19,569 bases of DNA from an uncultured Lachnospiraceae bacterium (GTDB taxonomy: Bacteria > Bacillota > Clostridia > Lachnospirales > Lachnospiraceae), in the NCBI GenBank assembly GCA_910585005.1, contig CAJUCN010000034.1, positions 1 through 19,569 of the forward strand. Direction: 5' to 3'. This document shows, in pieces, positions 1 to 7,137 of the stretch. Both the position numbers and the translations under genes were made by a program. A model generated the notes under the pieces. The model had not been told where the DNA came from. It did no database searches and saw nothing but the letters and a program-made list of their open reading frames with translations. The stretch's first letter is position 1. Each line of letters starts with the position of its first letter.

Positions 1-2
1 TG

Positions 3-659
3 CTCAATGCGCAGGACACCATCCTCCAGGCAGTGCTGCCGGTGGGGCTGCCCCCCGAAGCATTACGGCGCATTGTACCGGAAGTTCGAGGATTATTTCC
101 GGGGCAGGGGCATCCAGAGGTTCACCTATAAGGGCATCCCCTATAAGGTGGGGATAACGGATGCGGCAGCCATGACCGTCTACCAGAGGATAGCGGAGTT
201 CAATAAGGTCATCACGGTGGACATCGGTGGCTTCACGCTGGATTACCTGCTGATCCGGGGCGGCAGGCCGGACCTTGGGGTATGCGACTCGCTGGAGAAG
301 GGCGTCATCAAGCTGTACAATGACGTGGCCTCCCGCATCAATTCCGAGAAGGACATCCTGCTGGACGATACGGACATCGATTGGATCATCCGGGGAGAGA
401 GGACGGACTATGACGGGGAGGTCGTGCGCATCGTTGGGGACATGACCAGGACTTTTGTGGACGACATCCTGGGGACGCTCCGGGAGCGGGGCTTGACTTA
501 AAGACAAGCTGCGTGGTGTTCATCGGCGGCGGGGCCATGCTGCTTAAGAAATACCTGGAAAGCTCGGACAAGATCGGGCGCAGCATCTTCGTGGAGGACA
601 TCTGCGCCAACGCGAAGGGCTACGGCCTGCTCTACCAGATACAGAGGAAAGGCAGGTAA
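3..659 (+). pseudogene. parM: ParM/StbA-like plasmid-segregation actin, 3' part, two frameshifts
   Basis: The family forms actin-like filaments that push plasmid copies apart. The C-terminal half is recognisable: a VDIGGFTLDYL phosphate-binding stretch near 211-243 and an FIGGGA adenosine-binding motif near 521-538. The reading frame starts before the window, reads LPVGLPPE to about base 59, then needs one base skipped (GAA-G-CAT near 60) to continue HYGALYRKFE in another frame. At about 494-495 the frame meets a TAA (499-501), but DLKTSCVVFIGGG continues in the first frame to a TAA at 657-659. The +1 and -1 shifts compensate. G/C-ending codons dominate, unlike the AT-richer cargo to the right. 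The frameshifts could be decay or sequencing error; family assignment is firm. Confidence 0.75.
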
Positions 660-664
660 CTGCC

Positions 665-754
665 ATGGGGAAAAAGAACGCATTTGTGACCACCACAGCT
701 CGCTGGGGAGGATGTTCTCACGCTGGTTGGTGTTGTCCTCCACCATCTGCGTGA
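665..754 (+). pseudogene. Stub of the gene downstream of parM (ParR/StbB-like position)
   Basis: Five bases after the parM stop a new frame opens with ATG and reads MGKKNAFVTT, preceded by a purine-rich ribosome site. Starts of this type are usual for the small adaptor-like gene that follows parM in Clostridia plasmids. After about 11 codons, at base 698, the sequence becomes the inverted copy of parB, so the frame runs on as nonsense to a TGA at 752-754. What is seen is the abrupt join; the ParR-like role is inferred from position. Confidence 0.5.
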
Positions 755-1077
755 TGGCCTGCTCGTCCGTCAGGTTGCGGATGATGCACGGCATGTCCGC
801 GTAGCCTGCAAGCTCGCTGGCCTTCTGGCGGCGGTGGCCGGAGACGATCTCATAGCCGCCGTCCTCCCGTGGCCGGACGATGGCCGGCTGGGTCACGCCC
901 TTGTCCTTCACGCTGGAGACCATCGCCTTCATTTCTTCGTCATTGCGGACCTGGAAGGGATGGTCCTTGAAGGCGTGGAGCTCGGACAGCTTCAGGTAGA
1001 CGGTCTGCTCGTCACCGCGCCGGATCTTTGTCCGGACCGTCTGAGCCAGTCAGGTTTTTCGATTTTTCATCGGCCAT
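698..1077 (-). pseudogene. ParB/Spo0J-like partition protein, inverted 5' fragment
   Basis: On the minus strand the start MADEKSKNLTG (ATG at 1077) has an AAGGAGG ribosome site. The frame then shifts, as in the right-hand copy, and continues through the ParB N-terminal nuclease-like domain with the motif IVSGHRRQKASELAG and the box-II-like MVEDNTNQRENILPSE. It is cut at base 698, where parM-side sequence begins, so only about 115 residues remain and the helix-turn-helix is gone. Any longer minus-strand frame through this point is antisense to parM and is not a real protein. Confidence 0.7.
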
Positions 1078-1109
1078 TCGCAATACCTCCTTCTTGGTTT
1101 TCTGGCATG

Positions 1110-1140
1110 AAAAAAGGGCTTGACCTCTCTTGTCAAGCCC
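1110..1140 (-). terminator. Rho-independent terminator (left repeat copy)
   Basis: On the minus strand a GGGCTTGAC / GTCAAGCCC stem (9 bp) is followed by six T. It is the mirror copy of 13759-13789 and lies upstream of the parB start, so in the parental element it probably ended the preceding transcript. Confidence 0.75.
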
Positions 1141-1175
1141 CGGTAGTTGGGTTGCCTCCTTTCCCTGCGCCCATG

Positions 1176-1210
1176 AAAAAACCGCCCTTCGTTGTGAAAG
1201 AGCGGTTTTT
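1176..1210 (-). terminator. Second terminator hairpin (left repeat copy)
   Basis: On the minus strand AACCGC pairs with GCGGTT around a pyrimidine/purine-matched upper stem and is followed by six T. It mirrors 13689-13723. Two terminators in tandem upstream of parB insulate it from upstream transcription. Confidence 0.65.
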
Positions 1211-1279
1211 CAGTAGGTTGGCAGTCCATTATTTTGTTTTTTTATATGTATCCCTTTGTACACTGTTGCAAAAGTCAGT

Positions 1280-1421
1280 TATTATCACGGAAACTCGGAT
1301 ACTATCAGGCAAAACCCATATACAAACATGGAAACTGCCTGTATTATCACGGAAACAGGATGGGAGTTTTCGTGATAATATAAGGGTTTCTGTGATAGTG
1401 TAAAGAGTTTTCGTGTTTATA
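1280..1421. repeat. Seven iteron-like 16-bp repeats, four direct then three inverted
   Basis: Units of TATTATCACGGAAACT start at 1280, 1300, 1321 and 1342 on the plus strand. Minus-strand units occupy 1365-1380, 1385-1400 and 1406-1421. The units at 1280, 1342 and 1365 are near-identical; the other four match at about 12-13 of 16 positions. Pitch is 20-21 bp, two helical turns, so bound proteins would lie on one DNA face. Iterons are typical of plasmid origins (Rep binding) and of ParR-bound parC centromeres. Presence next to partition remnants supports one of these roles; which one cannot be decided here. Confidence 0.7.
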
Positions 1422-1553
1422 TATTAGTAAAGCGATAAAAATTAAATGGAATATAGATGAGATGAGGAAAGGGCTGTCCAATGGCTCTTTTTTGCTTTCC
1501 ATTTCCGAAAAATAGTCGTTTCGTGCCATTGGGTGAAAAACAGAAAATTTCTA

Positions 1554-1562
1554 TGGTATAAT
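1554..1562 (+). promoter_or_regulatory. Extended -10 promoter element without an adjacent gene
   Basis: TGGTATAAT is a consensus extended -10 (TGN-TATAAT). No good -35 lies 17 bp upstream. The first downstream gene starts 445 bases away, so the transcript would have a long untranslated leader or encode an RNA. Confidence 0.4.
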
Positions 1563-1875
1563 TCAGTGGGTGATTTTACTTTAGCAGGAGCGGTATTCTT
1601 CTGAAGTAATAGGAAAGGACGGAAGCTGAAAGTGGCTTGTGTGGCTTATCAGAAAAGCACGGTAAATCTGAAATCCTATATGCTGTGCCAGTGGAGCCTT
1701 GTGGGGGGATGACTGGCACGTTCAGGGAGATGGAGTAACTGTATATCTGATGCATAGTTCTATATCGATGATTTGTTGTTTTCAAGGATAAATTGATTTA
1801 AAGAAATTTCCATGCTATACTGTCCTGCGAAAAGATAACTGAGGGAGGTGGGAAATATGCTCTGCCATTTGGTGA

Positions 1876-1933
1876 TTGACTTAAACAAAGGACTCTGTAC
1901 AAAGTCTGATGACTGGACGAAATTTGTACAGAG
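1876..1933 (+). promoter_or_regulatory. Promoter and 11-bp operator-like inverted repeat of the MFS gene
   Basis: TTGACT (1876-1881) and TACAAA (1898-1903) have a 16-bp spacer. The arms CTCTGTACAAA (1893-1903) and TTTGTACAGAG (1923-1933) are perfectly complementary, and the first overlaps the -10. This fits repressor binding across the start site; it could also fold as an RNA hairpin. No regulator gene of clear match is adjacent except the MerR at 3290-3688. Confidence 0.45.
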
Positions 1934-2007
1934 GTAATAACTATCGTCCACATTGGATTTTGTACTTTTTATTCTGAAAAAATAAAGAATAGAATGGAGA
2001 AAATTCA

Positions 2008-3285
2008 ATGGAAGAAAAATCATTTAAGAAATATATTATTTTGTGGTTAAGCCAGAGCGTATCGGGACTTGGGAGTTCCATGACCGGGTTTGCGCTCGTT
2101 TTATGGGCGTATGGACAGAGCCATTCTGCAATGTCCGTTTCGCTGATGTCCTTTTGCAATTATGTGCCGTATGTTTTTTTAAGCCTGTTTGTCGGCAGTT
2201 TTATAGACAGGCATAAGAAGAAAATAATCATGCTGGTCTCGGACAGCATTGCGGCGGCTGGTTCGCTGGCAGTATTGGTGTTTCTGTTTGCAGGATGTCT
2301 GGAGGTCTGGAATATCTATGCCATAAATGCGGTGATTGGTATAACGAATGCCTTTCAGCAGCCTGCGTCCGCGGTGGCAACGGGAAGACTTGTACCAAAG
2401 GAGAAGATTTCAAATATCAGTGGGATGAATTCTTTTTCCAATAACCTTATTGTTGTATTCAGCCCTATGCTGGCGGCATTCCTGTTTGTGGCAGGCGGAC
2501 TTCCTCTTATCCTGCTGATAGATCTGGCGAGCTTTGGCTTTGCATTTTGCGTATTGCTGTTCTTTATCACTATCCCGGAACAGGAGCAGGAAAAGAAGTA
2601 CAGCTCTCCATTTGCCGGAATAGCAGAAGGATTTGATTTTCTGAAAAAGGAAAAAGGCATATTTTATATCATGGTTACAATGGCACTGATCAATTTCTGT
2701 TCAAGGCTGACCTATGAGAATATTTTATCGCCAATGATCCTGGCAAGAAGCTCCGGGAACAGTATCGTGCTTGGAACTGTAAATGCCTGCATGGGGATAG
2801 GCGGGATTGCCGGGGGTATTATTGTTTCCGTAAAGAAAGAAATCCGCCATAAGGCTGTGGCAATTTATGTTTCGGCGGCATTGTCATTTCTGTTCGGTGA
2901 CCTGATGATGGCAGCCAGTCAAAATGTATTCTGGTGGTCAGTGGCTGCGGTCGCTGCCAGTCTGCCGATTCCTTTTATAGAGGCATCCCAGAATACGATA
3001 CTGTACCGTAAGATTCCCGCCGCTATGCAGGGGAGGGTATTTGCGGTCAGGAATGCTATCCAGTACAGCACGATTCCGGTTGGGATTATCCTGGGAGGTT
3101 ATCTGGCAGATTATGTGTTTGAGCCTTTTATGGTTTCCGGGAACAGGCTGGCGGAAATGCTGGAAATAATAGTAGGGGATAGTGCCGGAAGCGGCATGGC
3201 AGCAATGTTCCTGTGTACCGGGATATGCGGCTTTACAGTGAGCATGGCATCCTGTTTCAACCGGGAAATAAAGTCATTAGACTGA
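2008..3285 (+). CDS. MFS efflux transporter (MFS_3/Mef-like)
   Basis: This 425-residue integral membrane protein should export a small hydrophobic compound by proton antiport. The N-terminus enters a first membrane segment at about residue 10. The loop between segments 2 and 3 carries GSFIDRHKKK (63-72), a good match to MFS motif A. Hydrophobic segments continue to the C-terminus, with a charged central loop near 190-215 (EQEQEKK), giving the usual 12-segment layout and normal length. Start ATG is preceded by GGAGAAAA. A paired promoter and inverted repeat lie at 1876-1933. The gene converges on the MerR gene with 4 bases between their stops. The style resembles macrolide-type or general multidrug exporters, but no substrate can be read from the sequence. 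Confidence 0.85.
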   Translation: MEEKSFKKYIILWLSQSVSGLGSSMTGFALVLWAYGQSHSAMSVSLMSFCNYVPYVFLSLFVGSFIDRHKKKIIMLVSDSIAAAGSLAVLVFLFAGCLEVWNIYAINAVIGITNAFQQPASAVATGRLVPKEKISNISGMNSFSNNLIVVFSPMLAAFLFVAGGLPLILLIDLASFGFAFCVLLFFITIPEQEQEKKYSSPFAGIAEGFDFLKKEKGIFYIMVTMALINFCSRLTYENILSPMILARSSGNSIVLGTVNACMGIGGIAGGIIVSVKKEIRHKAVAIYVSAALSFLFGDLMMAASQNVFWWSVAAVAASLPIPFIEASQNTILYRKIPAAMQGRVFAVRNAIQYSTIPVGIILGGYLADYVFEPFMVSGNRLAEMLEIIVGDSAGSGMAAMFLCTGICGFTVSMASCFNREIKSLD

Positions 3286-3289
3286 TTGG

Positions 3290-3688
3290 CTAATATGGAG
3301 GGGCGGGGTATCTTGCCCCTTTGGTATTTACACGTTCAATCTCATTTCTGTAAAACTCAATTTTTTCATCCAGTTTTATCTTATGCTCCTGCAGCCGTGC
3401 AATCTGCTCACTGAGTGCCTGCCGGTGCTGCACCAGCATTTCCATCCTATCAGAAAGGGTGGGATTACCTGTTGCCCGGAGTTCGGCATAGTGTTTGATT
3501 TCCTTGATAGGCATCCCTGTATCTTTCAGTCGTTTGATGAATTCAATCCATGTAAGGTCTTTATCGGAATAACAGCGGCGGTTGCCGGAATTGCGCTTCG
3601 GGGCAATCAGCCCTTCCTGTTCATAGTAGCGCAGGGTATGGATGCCAAGCCCCGCCAGCTTTGAAAATTCCCCGATAGAATATTCCAT
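3290..3688 (-). CDS. MerR-family transcriptional regulator
   Basis: This 132-residue cytoplasmic regulator has a winged helix-turn-helix at residues 3-70 (YSIGEFSKLAGLGIHTLRYY, then the GNRRCYSDKDL wing) and a long coiled coil at about 80-120 for dimerisation. The WIEFIKRLKDTGMPIKEI segment resembles the AdhR/YraB aldehyde-responsive branch. No metal-site cysteine pair is present; the single Cys is in the wing. The gene is divergent from the SDR gene, and the spacer between them holds a MerR-type stretched promoter, so it most likely activates the SDR gene by DNA distortion on sensing an electrophile or similar inducer. The inducer is inference. Start ATG has GGAG upstream on the minus strand. 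Confidence 0.88.
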   Translation of the reverse strand: MEYSIGEFSKLAGLGIHTLRYYEQEGLIAPKRNSGNRRCYSDKDLTWIEFIKRLKDTGMPIKEIKHYAELRATGNPTLSDRMEMLVQHRQALSEQIARLQEHKIKLDEKIEFYRNEIERVNTKGARYPAPPY

Positions 3689-3708
3689 AAAAAATCACTC
3701 CAATCCTC

Positions 3709-3739
3709 TTGACATAGAGTTCACTCTACATTGTATGGT
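3709..3739 (+). promoter_or_regulatory. MerR-type promoter and operator driving the SDR gene
   Basis: TTGACA (3709-3714) is followed by the perfect dyad TAGAGTTCACTCTA (3715-3728) and a -10-like TATGGT (3734-3739). The 19-bp spacer with a dyad filling it is the hallmark of MerR-family activated promoters. It faces the SDR gene, 33 bp from its start. Confidence 0.75.
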
Positions 3740-3771
3740 TGGATTATACCAAATCGAAGGAGGATTATCAA

Positions 3772-4623
3772 ATGGTTCAGAAAAAAGGAAAATATACAGT
3801 CATCACCGGGGCAAGCTCCGGCATTGGGTATGAAACGGCAAAGGCATTTGCAGGGCGGGGAAAAAATCTGATCATAGCAGCAAGGCGCAAGGATAATCTG
3901 GAGATGCTGAAAAAGGAGATATTGGAGGAACGTCCGGACGTGGATGTTGTTATCCGAAGTACGGATTTATCTGTGTCGGAAAACGTATACCAGCTTTATG
4001 AGGGCTTGAGGGACTATGAGATTGAGACATGGGTGAATAATGCGGGTTTTGGAAATTATGACAGCGTAGCAGATCAGGACTTGGATAAAATCAGTATGAT
4101 GTTGAATCTGAACATAGAGGCTCTGACAATTCTGTCCTCACTGTATGTCCGTGATTACAAAGATGTAGAAGGAACACAGCTTATCAACATATCATCGGCT
4201 GGTGGGTATACCATTGTGCCTACGGCTGTAACATACTGTGCGGCAAAGTTTTATGTCAGCACATTTACGGAAGGGCTGGCATGGGAACTGAAAGAGACAG
4301 GCGCAAAGATGAAGGCAAAGGTACTGGCACCCGCGGCGACAAAGACAGAATTCGGAATGGTAGCAAACAATGTTAGGGAATACGATTATGACAAGTCTTT
4401 CGGAACATACCATACGGGCAAACAGATGGCTGGGTTCCTGCTTGAATTGTACGACAGCGAAAATGTGGTGGGGATGGTAGACAGGGAAACTTTCAGTTTC
4501 CGGCTGGCTGAGCCATTGTTCCCATATGCGGCGGTCTGCTTTTTTCCCAGGCAGGCCGGGCGGACTGATAACGGAAATTATTTGGAAAGCGGGGGAATCA
4601 GTAGAGGTAATATGCTTACATGA
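3772..4623 (+). CDS. Short-chain dehydrogenase/reductase with altered C-terminus
   Basis: A 283-residue NAD(P)-dependent oxidoreductase of the classical SDR type. The Rossmann motif TGASSGIG is at 12-19, NNAG at 89-92, and the catalytic residues are Ser141 or Ser142, Tyr155 and Lys159 (YCAAK). AARRKDNL after the second strand suggests NADP preference. ATG 3772 follows AAGGAGG at good spacing and is preferred to an upstream frame extension. It is controlled by the divergent MerR. From about residue 254 the coding sequence enters a 65-bp repeat shared with 16470-16534, so the last 30 residues (FFPRQAGRTDNGNYLESG and beyond) are probably not native. The missing native tail is short, so activity may survive. 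Confidence 0.85.
   Translation: MVQKKGKYTVITGASSGIGYETAKAFAGRGKNLIIAARRKDNLEMLKKEILEERPDVDVVIRSTDLSVSENVYQLYEGLRDYEIETWVNNAGFGNYDSVADQDLDKISMMLNLNIEALTILSSLYVRDYKDVEGTQLINISSAGGYTIVPTAVTYCAAKFYVSTFTEGLAWELKETGAKMKAKVLAPAATKTEFGMVANNVREYDYDKSFGTYHTGKQMAGFLLELYDSENVVGMVDRETFSFRLAEPLFPYAAVCFFPRQAGRTDNGNYLESGGISRGNMLT
4531..4595 (+). repeat. 65-bp dispersed repeat, copy 1
   Basis: It begins GCGGTCTG and ends GGAAAGCGGGGG. Compared with 16470-16534 it differs by one substitution and a one-base indel in the T run, then four substitutions in the last 50 bases. It forms the end of the SDR reading frame. An imperfect CAGGCC/GGACTG hairpin sits in the middle. Both copies lie at the 3' side of a small regulator-enzyme pair. 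Confidence 0.75.
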
Positions 4624-4686
4624 CAGACCTTATGGGGCATCAGCCCCTATATCGGACGAATGGCGAAAAACTTTAGACTTATTTTG

Positions 4687-4740
4687 GAATTGCAATCGTG
4701 AATTGCAATCCGTGAATTGCAATCCACCTGAATTGCAATC
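4687..4740 (+). repeat. Four tandem GAATTGCAATC repeats
   Basis: Exact 11-bp copies lie at 4687-4697, 4700-4710, 4714-4724 and 4730-4740. Each has the palindromic core ATTGCAAT. They sit about 80-130 bp upstream of the -10 of the transport operon, in a 261-base gene-free gap that also carries two ACAAATTAT copies. This looks like a multi-site regulator-binding array. Confidence 0.7.
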
Positions 4741-4817
4741 AACAAAAAGAATATATAACAAATTATACCAGAAAATATACAAATTATCCCATACCCACCA
4801 AAGCAAAAATCTTATTC

Positions 4818-4855
4818 TGCTATAATAGCGATAGAAGCTCTGTGCTGAGACAGAG
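4818..4855 (+). promoter_or_regulatory. Extended -10 promoter and leader hairpin of the transport operon
   Basis: TGCTATAAT (4818-4826) is a consensus extended -10; no strong -35 is seen 17 bp upstream. The expected start of transcription is just before a CTCTGT / ACAGAG hairpin (4838-4843 with 4850-4855), which would sit at the 5' end of the message. The gene start at 4885 has the ribosome site AAGGTGAGG. Confidence 0.6.
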
Positions 4856-4884
4856 GGATCATTTCAGACGAAAGGTGAGGAAAA

Positions 4885-7137
4885 ATGGTTTTACAAAAAA
4901 GAATGGCGCTTTTAATATTTGCCCTTTCAGGAATACTTTGCCTTGGGGGATGTGGAAGGAAAGAAAATGAAAAAATTACTTCCATAGAACAGCTCAACAA
5001 TCCGGCCTATACGATTGGTGTTCCGGAAGGCGGGGCAGGTATGTATATGGCGGAAAAATATTTGCCGGAGGCGGAGCATAAAACATTTTCCGGCAACACT
5101 TCGGGGTATCTTGCTATTTCCCAGGGAAAAGTGGACGGGTTTGTTTATGACCGGGTAATGATGGAATTTGCTATTGCCAGCGGTCTTGAGGATGTGGAGA
5201 TTTTAGAGGAAAACCTGGGAGAAAGTATGGATGTGGCTGTGGGGATTTCACCCAAAAGCCAAGTTGACAATTTAAAGGATAAAGTGAACCAGTTTCTGTC
5301 GGAAGCAAGAGCCGAGGGGACGCTGGATGATATGTATGACCGCTGGGTAAGCAGGGCGGAGGGAACCATGCCGGAAATACAGGCGCCACAGATGCCGGAT
5401 TGTAAGCTTAAGGTGGGAACCACAGGGATGGTTCAGCCTTTCAGCTACTATGAGGGAACGACTCTTACCGGATATGATGTGGAGCTGATTTACCGTTTTG
5501 GAGCGTGGCTGAATGCGGAAGTGGAAATTAAGATTTACGACTATGACGGAATTATTGCTGCGGCACAGGCCGGCGACATTGACTGTATTATGGCGAATTT
5601 AAATGCCACCGAGGAAAGGCGCAGACATATCGAATTTTCCGATTGTGTTTATCCTTCGGTGACTGCCGTTATGGTAAGGTCGGAACAGAAAGACAGCACA
5701 GAGAAAAAATACGAGACACTTTCGGACTTTGCCGGAGCAAGGTTTGCCTCATTAAGCGGAGGGGTTTACGATAAACTTTTACAGGAAGTAATTGCGGATG
5801 CGGAAGATTTCTCCTACTACAATTCTGTTCCCGATATTGTTGCGGCCCTTAAGGCAGACCGTGTGGATGCGGGCGTGCTGGATGAGCCGCTGGCACAGCT
5901 TGCGGCAGCAAGAAATGAAGGGCTGAAAATTTTTGAAGAACCTGTCGTACAGGATAAATATGGATATGCTTTTCAAAAAGGAAGCCTTCTGCGGGATCAG
6001 TTTAATGAACTTATTGCAAAGTTTAAAGAGGACGGGACAATTGCATCCTTAAAGGATAAATGGCTTGGGGCGGATGAGAGCATAAAGGTATTGACACAGC
6101 AGGACTGGCCGGGGGATAAGGGAATTATCCGGTACTACTATGATGGCACCCATGAGCCTATGACCTATCTTGGAAGCAGCGGTGAACCTTTAGGGCTTGA
6201 GATAGATCTGCTGCTTCTGATTGCACGTGAGCTGGATATGAAGGTGGAGATGACAACATGTGAATTTGCTTCGCTGATAACTGCCCTTGAAACCGGGAAG
6301 GCGGATGTGGTCAGCGGAAGTCTTTCCATCACGGAAGAAAGAGCGAAGCGGGTAGATTTTGCAGATACTCATTATGACTCAGCTATGGTACTTCTGGTGC
6401 GTGACTTGGATGGGGCAGTGCAGGAAAAAGGTTTCTGGGCAAATCTTGGGGACAGCTTCCAAAGCACTTTTGTAGTGGAGGGGCGCTGGCGGCTGATTTT
6501 GCGGGGGCTTGGCGTCACCATACTGATTTCTGTTTTTTCAGGATTTTTTGGTCTGTGCCTTGGCTTTGGAATATGTATGCTGCGCCGGATCAATTGTAAG
6601 TCAGTTCAGTGGATCGGGGCGGTCTTTGTTCGTGTGATTCAGGGAACCCCTATTGTAGTCTTTCTGATGATTTTGTATTACGGAATTTTTGGTTCGGTGG
6701 ATATTTCTGAAATTCTGGTTGCAGTTATTGGATTTTCCATTAATTTCGCGGCCTATTCATCAGAGATGATGCGGACAGGAATAGAAACGGTGGATAAGGG
6801 GCAAAGTGAGGCAGCCCTTGCCATGGGTTATACGAAAGGCCAGACATTTTTTAAGATTGTATTGCCCCAGGCGGCCAGGAATTTTATTCCTGTGCTGAAA
6901 GGTGAATTTATTTCCATGGTAAAAATGACTTCAGTAGTAGGGTATATTGCTGTACAGGATCTTACCAAGGTATCCGATATTATACGCTCACGTACCATGG
7001 AGGCGTTCTTTCCACTGATAATGACGGCAGTAATTTATTTTATTGTTGCCAATGTGATGACGGCAGCTCTCTCATTTGTAGAGAGGAAAGTTGCACCGAA
7101 GCGGAATAAACGCAGTTTAAAGGGGGTGTGCATGTGA
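4885..7137 (+). CDS. Amino-acid-type ABC importer: nested substrate-binding domains fused to permease
   Basis: A 750-residue membrane lipoprotein that should capture and translocate a polar, amino-acid-like solute. A signal peptide ends at a lipobox LGGC (Cys23). Residues 30-155 look like the second lobe and C-terminal helices of an SBP_bac_3 domain. Residues 173-395 form a complete SBP_bac_3 domain (YDVELIYRFG; NATEERRRHIEFSD). Residues 412-508 look like a first lobe only (PLGLEIDLLLLIA; SITEERAKRVDFAD). The permease occupies about 535-735, with the ATPase-docking EAA loop EAALAMGYTKGQTFFKIVLP at 642-661. GlnPQ of Lactococcus is a known SBP-permease fusion, but the half-full-half order is unusual. 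The stop overlaps the start of the ATPase gene. The substrate is not predictable with confidence. Confidence 0.88.
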   Translation: MVLQKRMALLIFALSGILCLGGCGRKENEKITSIEQLNNPAYTIGVPEGGAGMYMAEKYLPEAEHKTFSGNTSGYLAISQGKVDGFVYDRVMMEFAIASGLEDVEILEENLGESMDVAVGISPKSQVDNLKDKVNQFLSEARAEGTLDDMYDRWVSRAEGTMPEIQAPQMPDCKLKVGTTGMVQPFSYYEGTTLTGYDVELIYRFGAWLNAEVEIKIYDYDGIIAAAQAGDIDCIMANLNATEERRRHIEFSDCVYPSVTAVMVRSEQKDSTEKKYETLSDFAGARFASLSGGVYDKLLQEVIADAEDFSYYNSVPDIVAALKADRVDAGVLDEPLAQLAAARNEGLKIFEEPVVQDKYGYAFQKGSLLRDQFNELIAKFKEDGTIASLKDKWLGADESIKVLTQQDWPGDKGIIRYYYDGTHEPMTYLGSSGEPLGLEIDLLLLIARELDMKVEMTTCEFASLITALETGKADVVSGSLSITEERAKRVDFADTHYDSAMVLLVRDLDGAVQEKGFWANLGDSFQSTFVVEGRWRLILRGLGVTILISVFSGFFGLCLGFGICMLRRINCKSVQWIGAVFVRVIQGTPIVVFLMILYYGIFGSVDISEILVAVIGFSINFAAYSSEMMRTGIETVDKGQSEAALAMGYTKGQTFFKIVLPQAARNFIPVLKGEFISMVKMTSVVGYIAVQDLTKVSDIIRSRTMEAFFPLIMTAVIYFIVANVMTAALSFVERKVAPKRNKRSLKGVCM

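Larger units (their letters stand above)
698..1271 (+). repeat. Left arm of a 574-bp inverted repeat
   Basis: The reverse complement of 13628-14201 matches this stretch end to end with no indel (position x pairs with 14899-x) and no mismatch seen by eye. It holds the first part of a parB-like gene on the minus strand, that gene's upstream region and two terminator hairpins. The outer end abuts the parM/parR remnant and the inner end abuts the iteron cluster. Flanks differ beyond 698 and 1271, which fixes both ends. Confidence 0.93.
1422..2007 (+). other. Gene-free stretch with promoter-like and hairpin signals
   Basis: No convincing protein is seen on either strand. A weak terminator-like hairpin lies at 1468-1491 (AAAGGGC with GCTCTTT, one G-T pair). 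Arms of an 8-bp inverted repeat, CCAATGGC and GCCATTGG, are at 1478-1485 and 1525-1532. An extended -10 (TGGTATAAT, 1554-1562) faces right. A 7-bp stem GTGCCAG/CTGGCAC is at 1685-1691 and 1713-1719. The right end carries the probable promoter of the MFS gene. It may be a plasmid control region or an RNA leader. Confidence 0.4.

Noticed and set aside
498..932. Minus-strand 144-residue frame containing ParB sequence
   Set aside because: Its C-terminal half is antisense parM across the 698 junction; only the ParB part is real.
834..1403. Long plus-strand frame starting MAGDDLIAAVLP, repeated on the minus strand at 13586-14065
   Set aside because: It is antisense to the parB fragment inside the inverted repeat. 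It appears twice only because the repeat does, and it lacks a ribosome site.
1280..1421. CRISPR array
   Set aside because: Units are 16 bp with 4-7-bp gaps and change orientation; iterons fit better.
4687..4740. CRISPR array
   Set aside because: The repeats are only 11 bp with 2-5-bp gaps and there are no cas genes; a regulator-site array fits better.
4526..4825. 99-residue frame overlapping the SDR end and the GAATTGCAATC repeats
   Set aside because: It has no ribosome site and translates the dispersed repeat and the regulatory array; not supported as a gene, although the RPGGLITEI frame is noted as part of the repeat.
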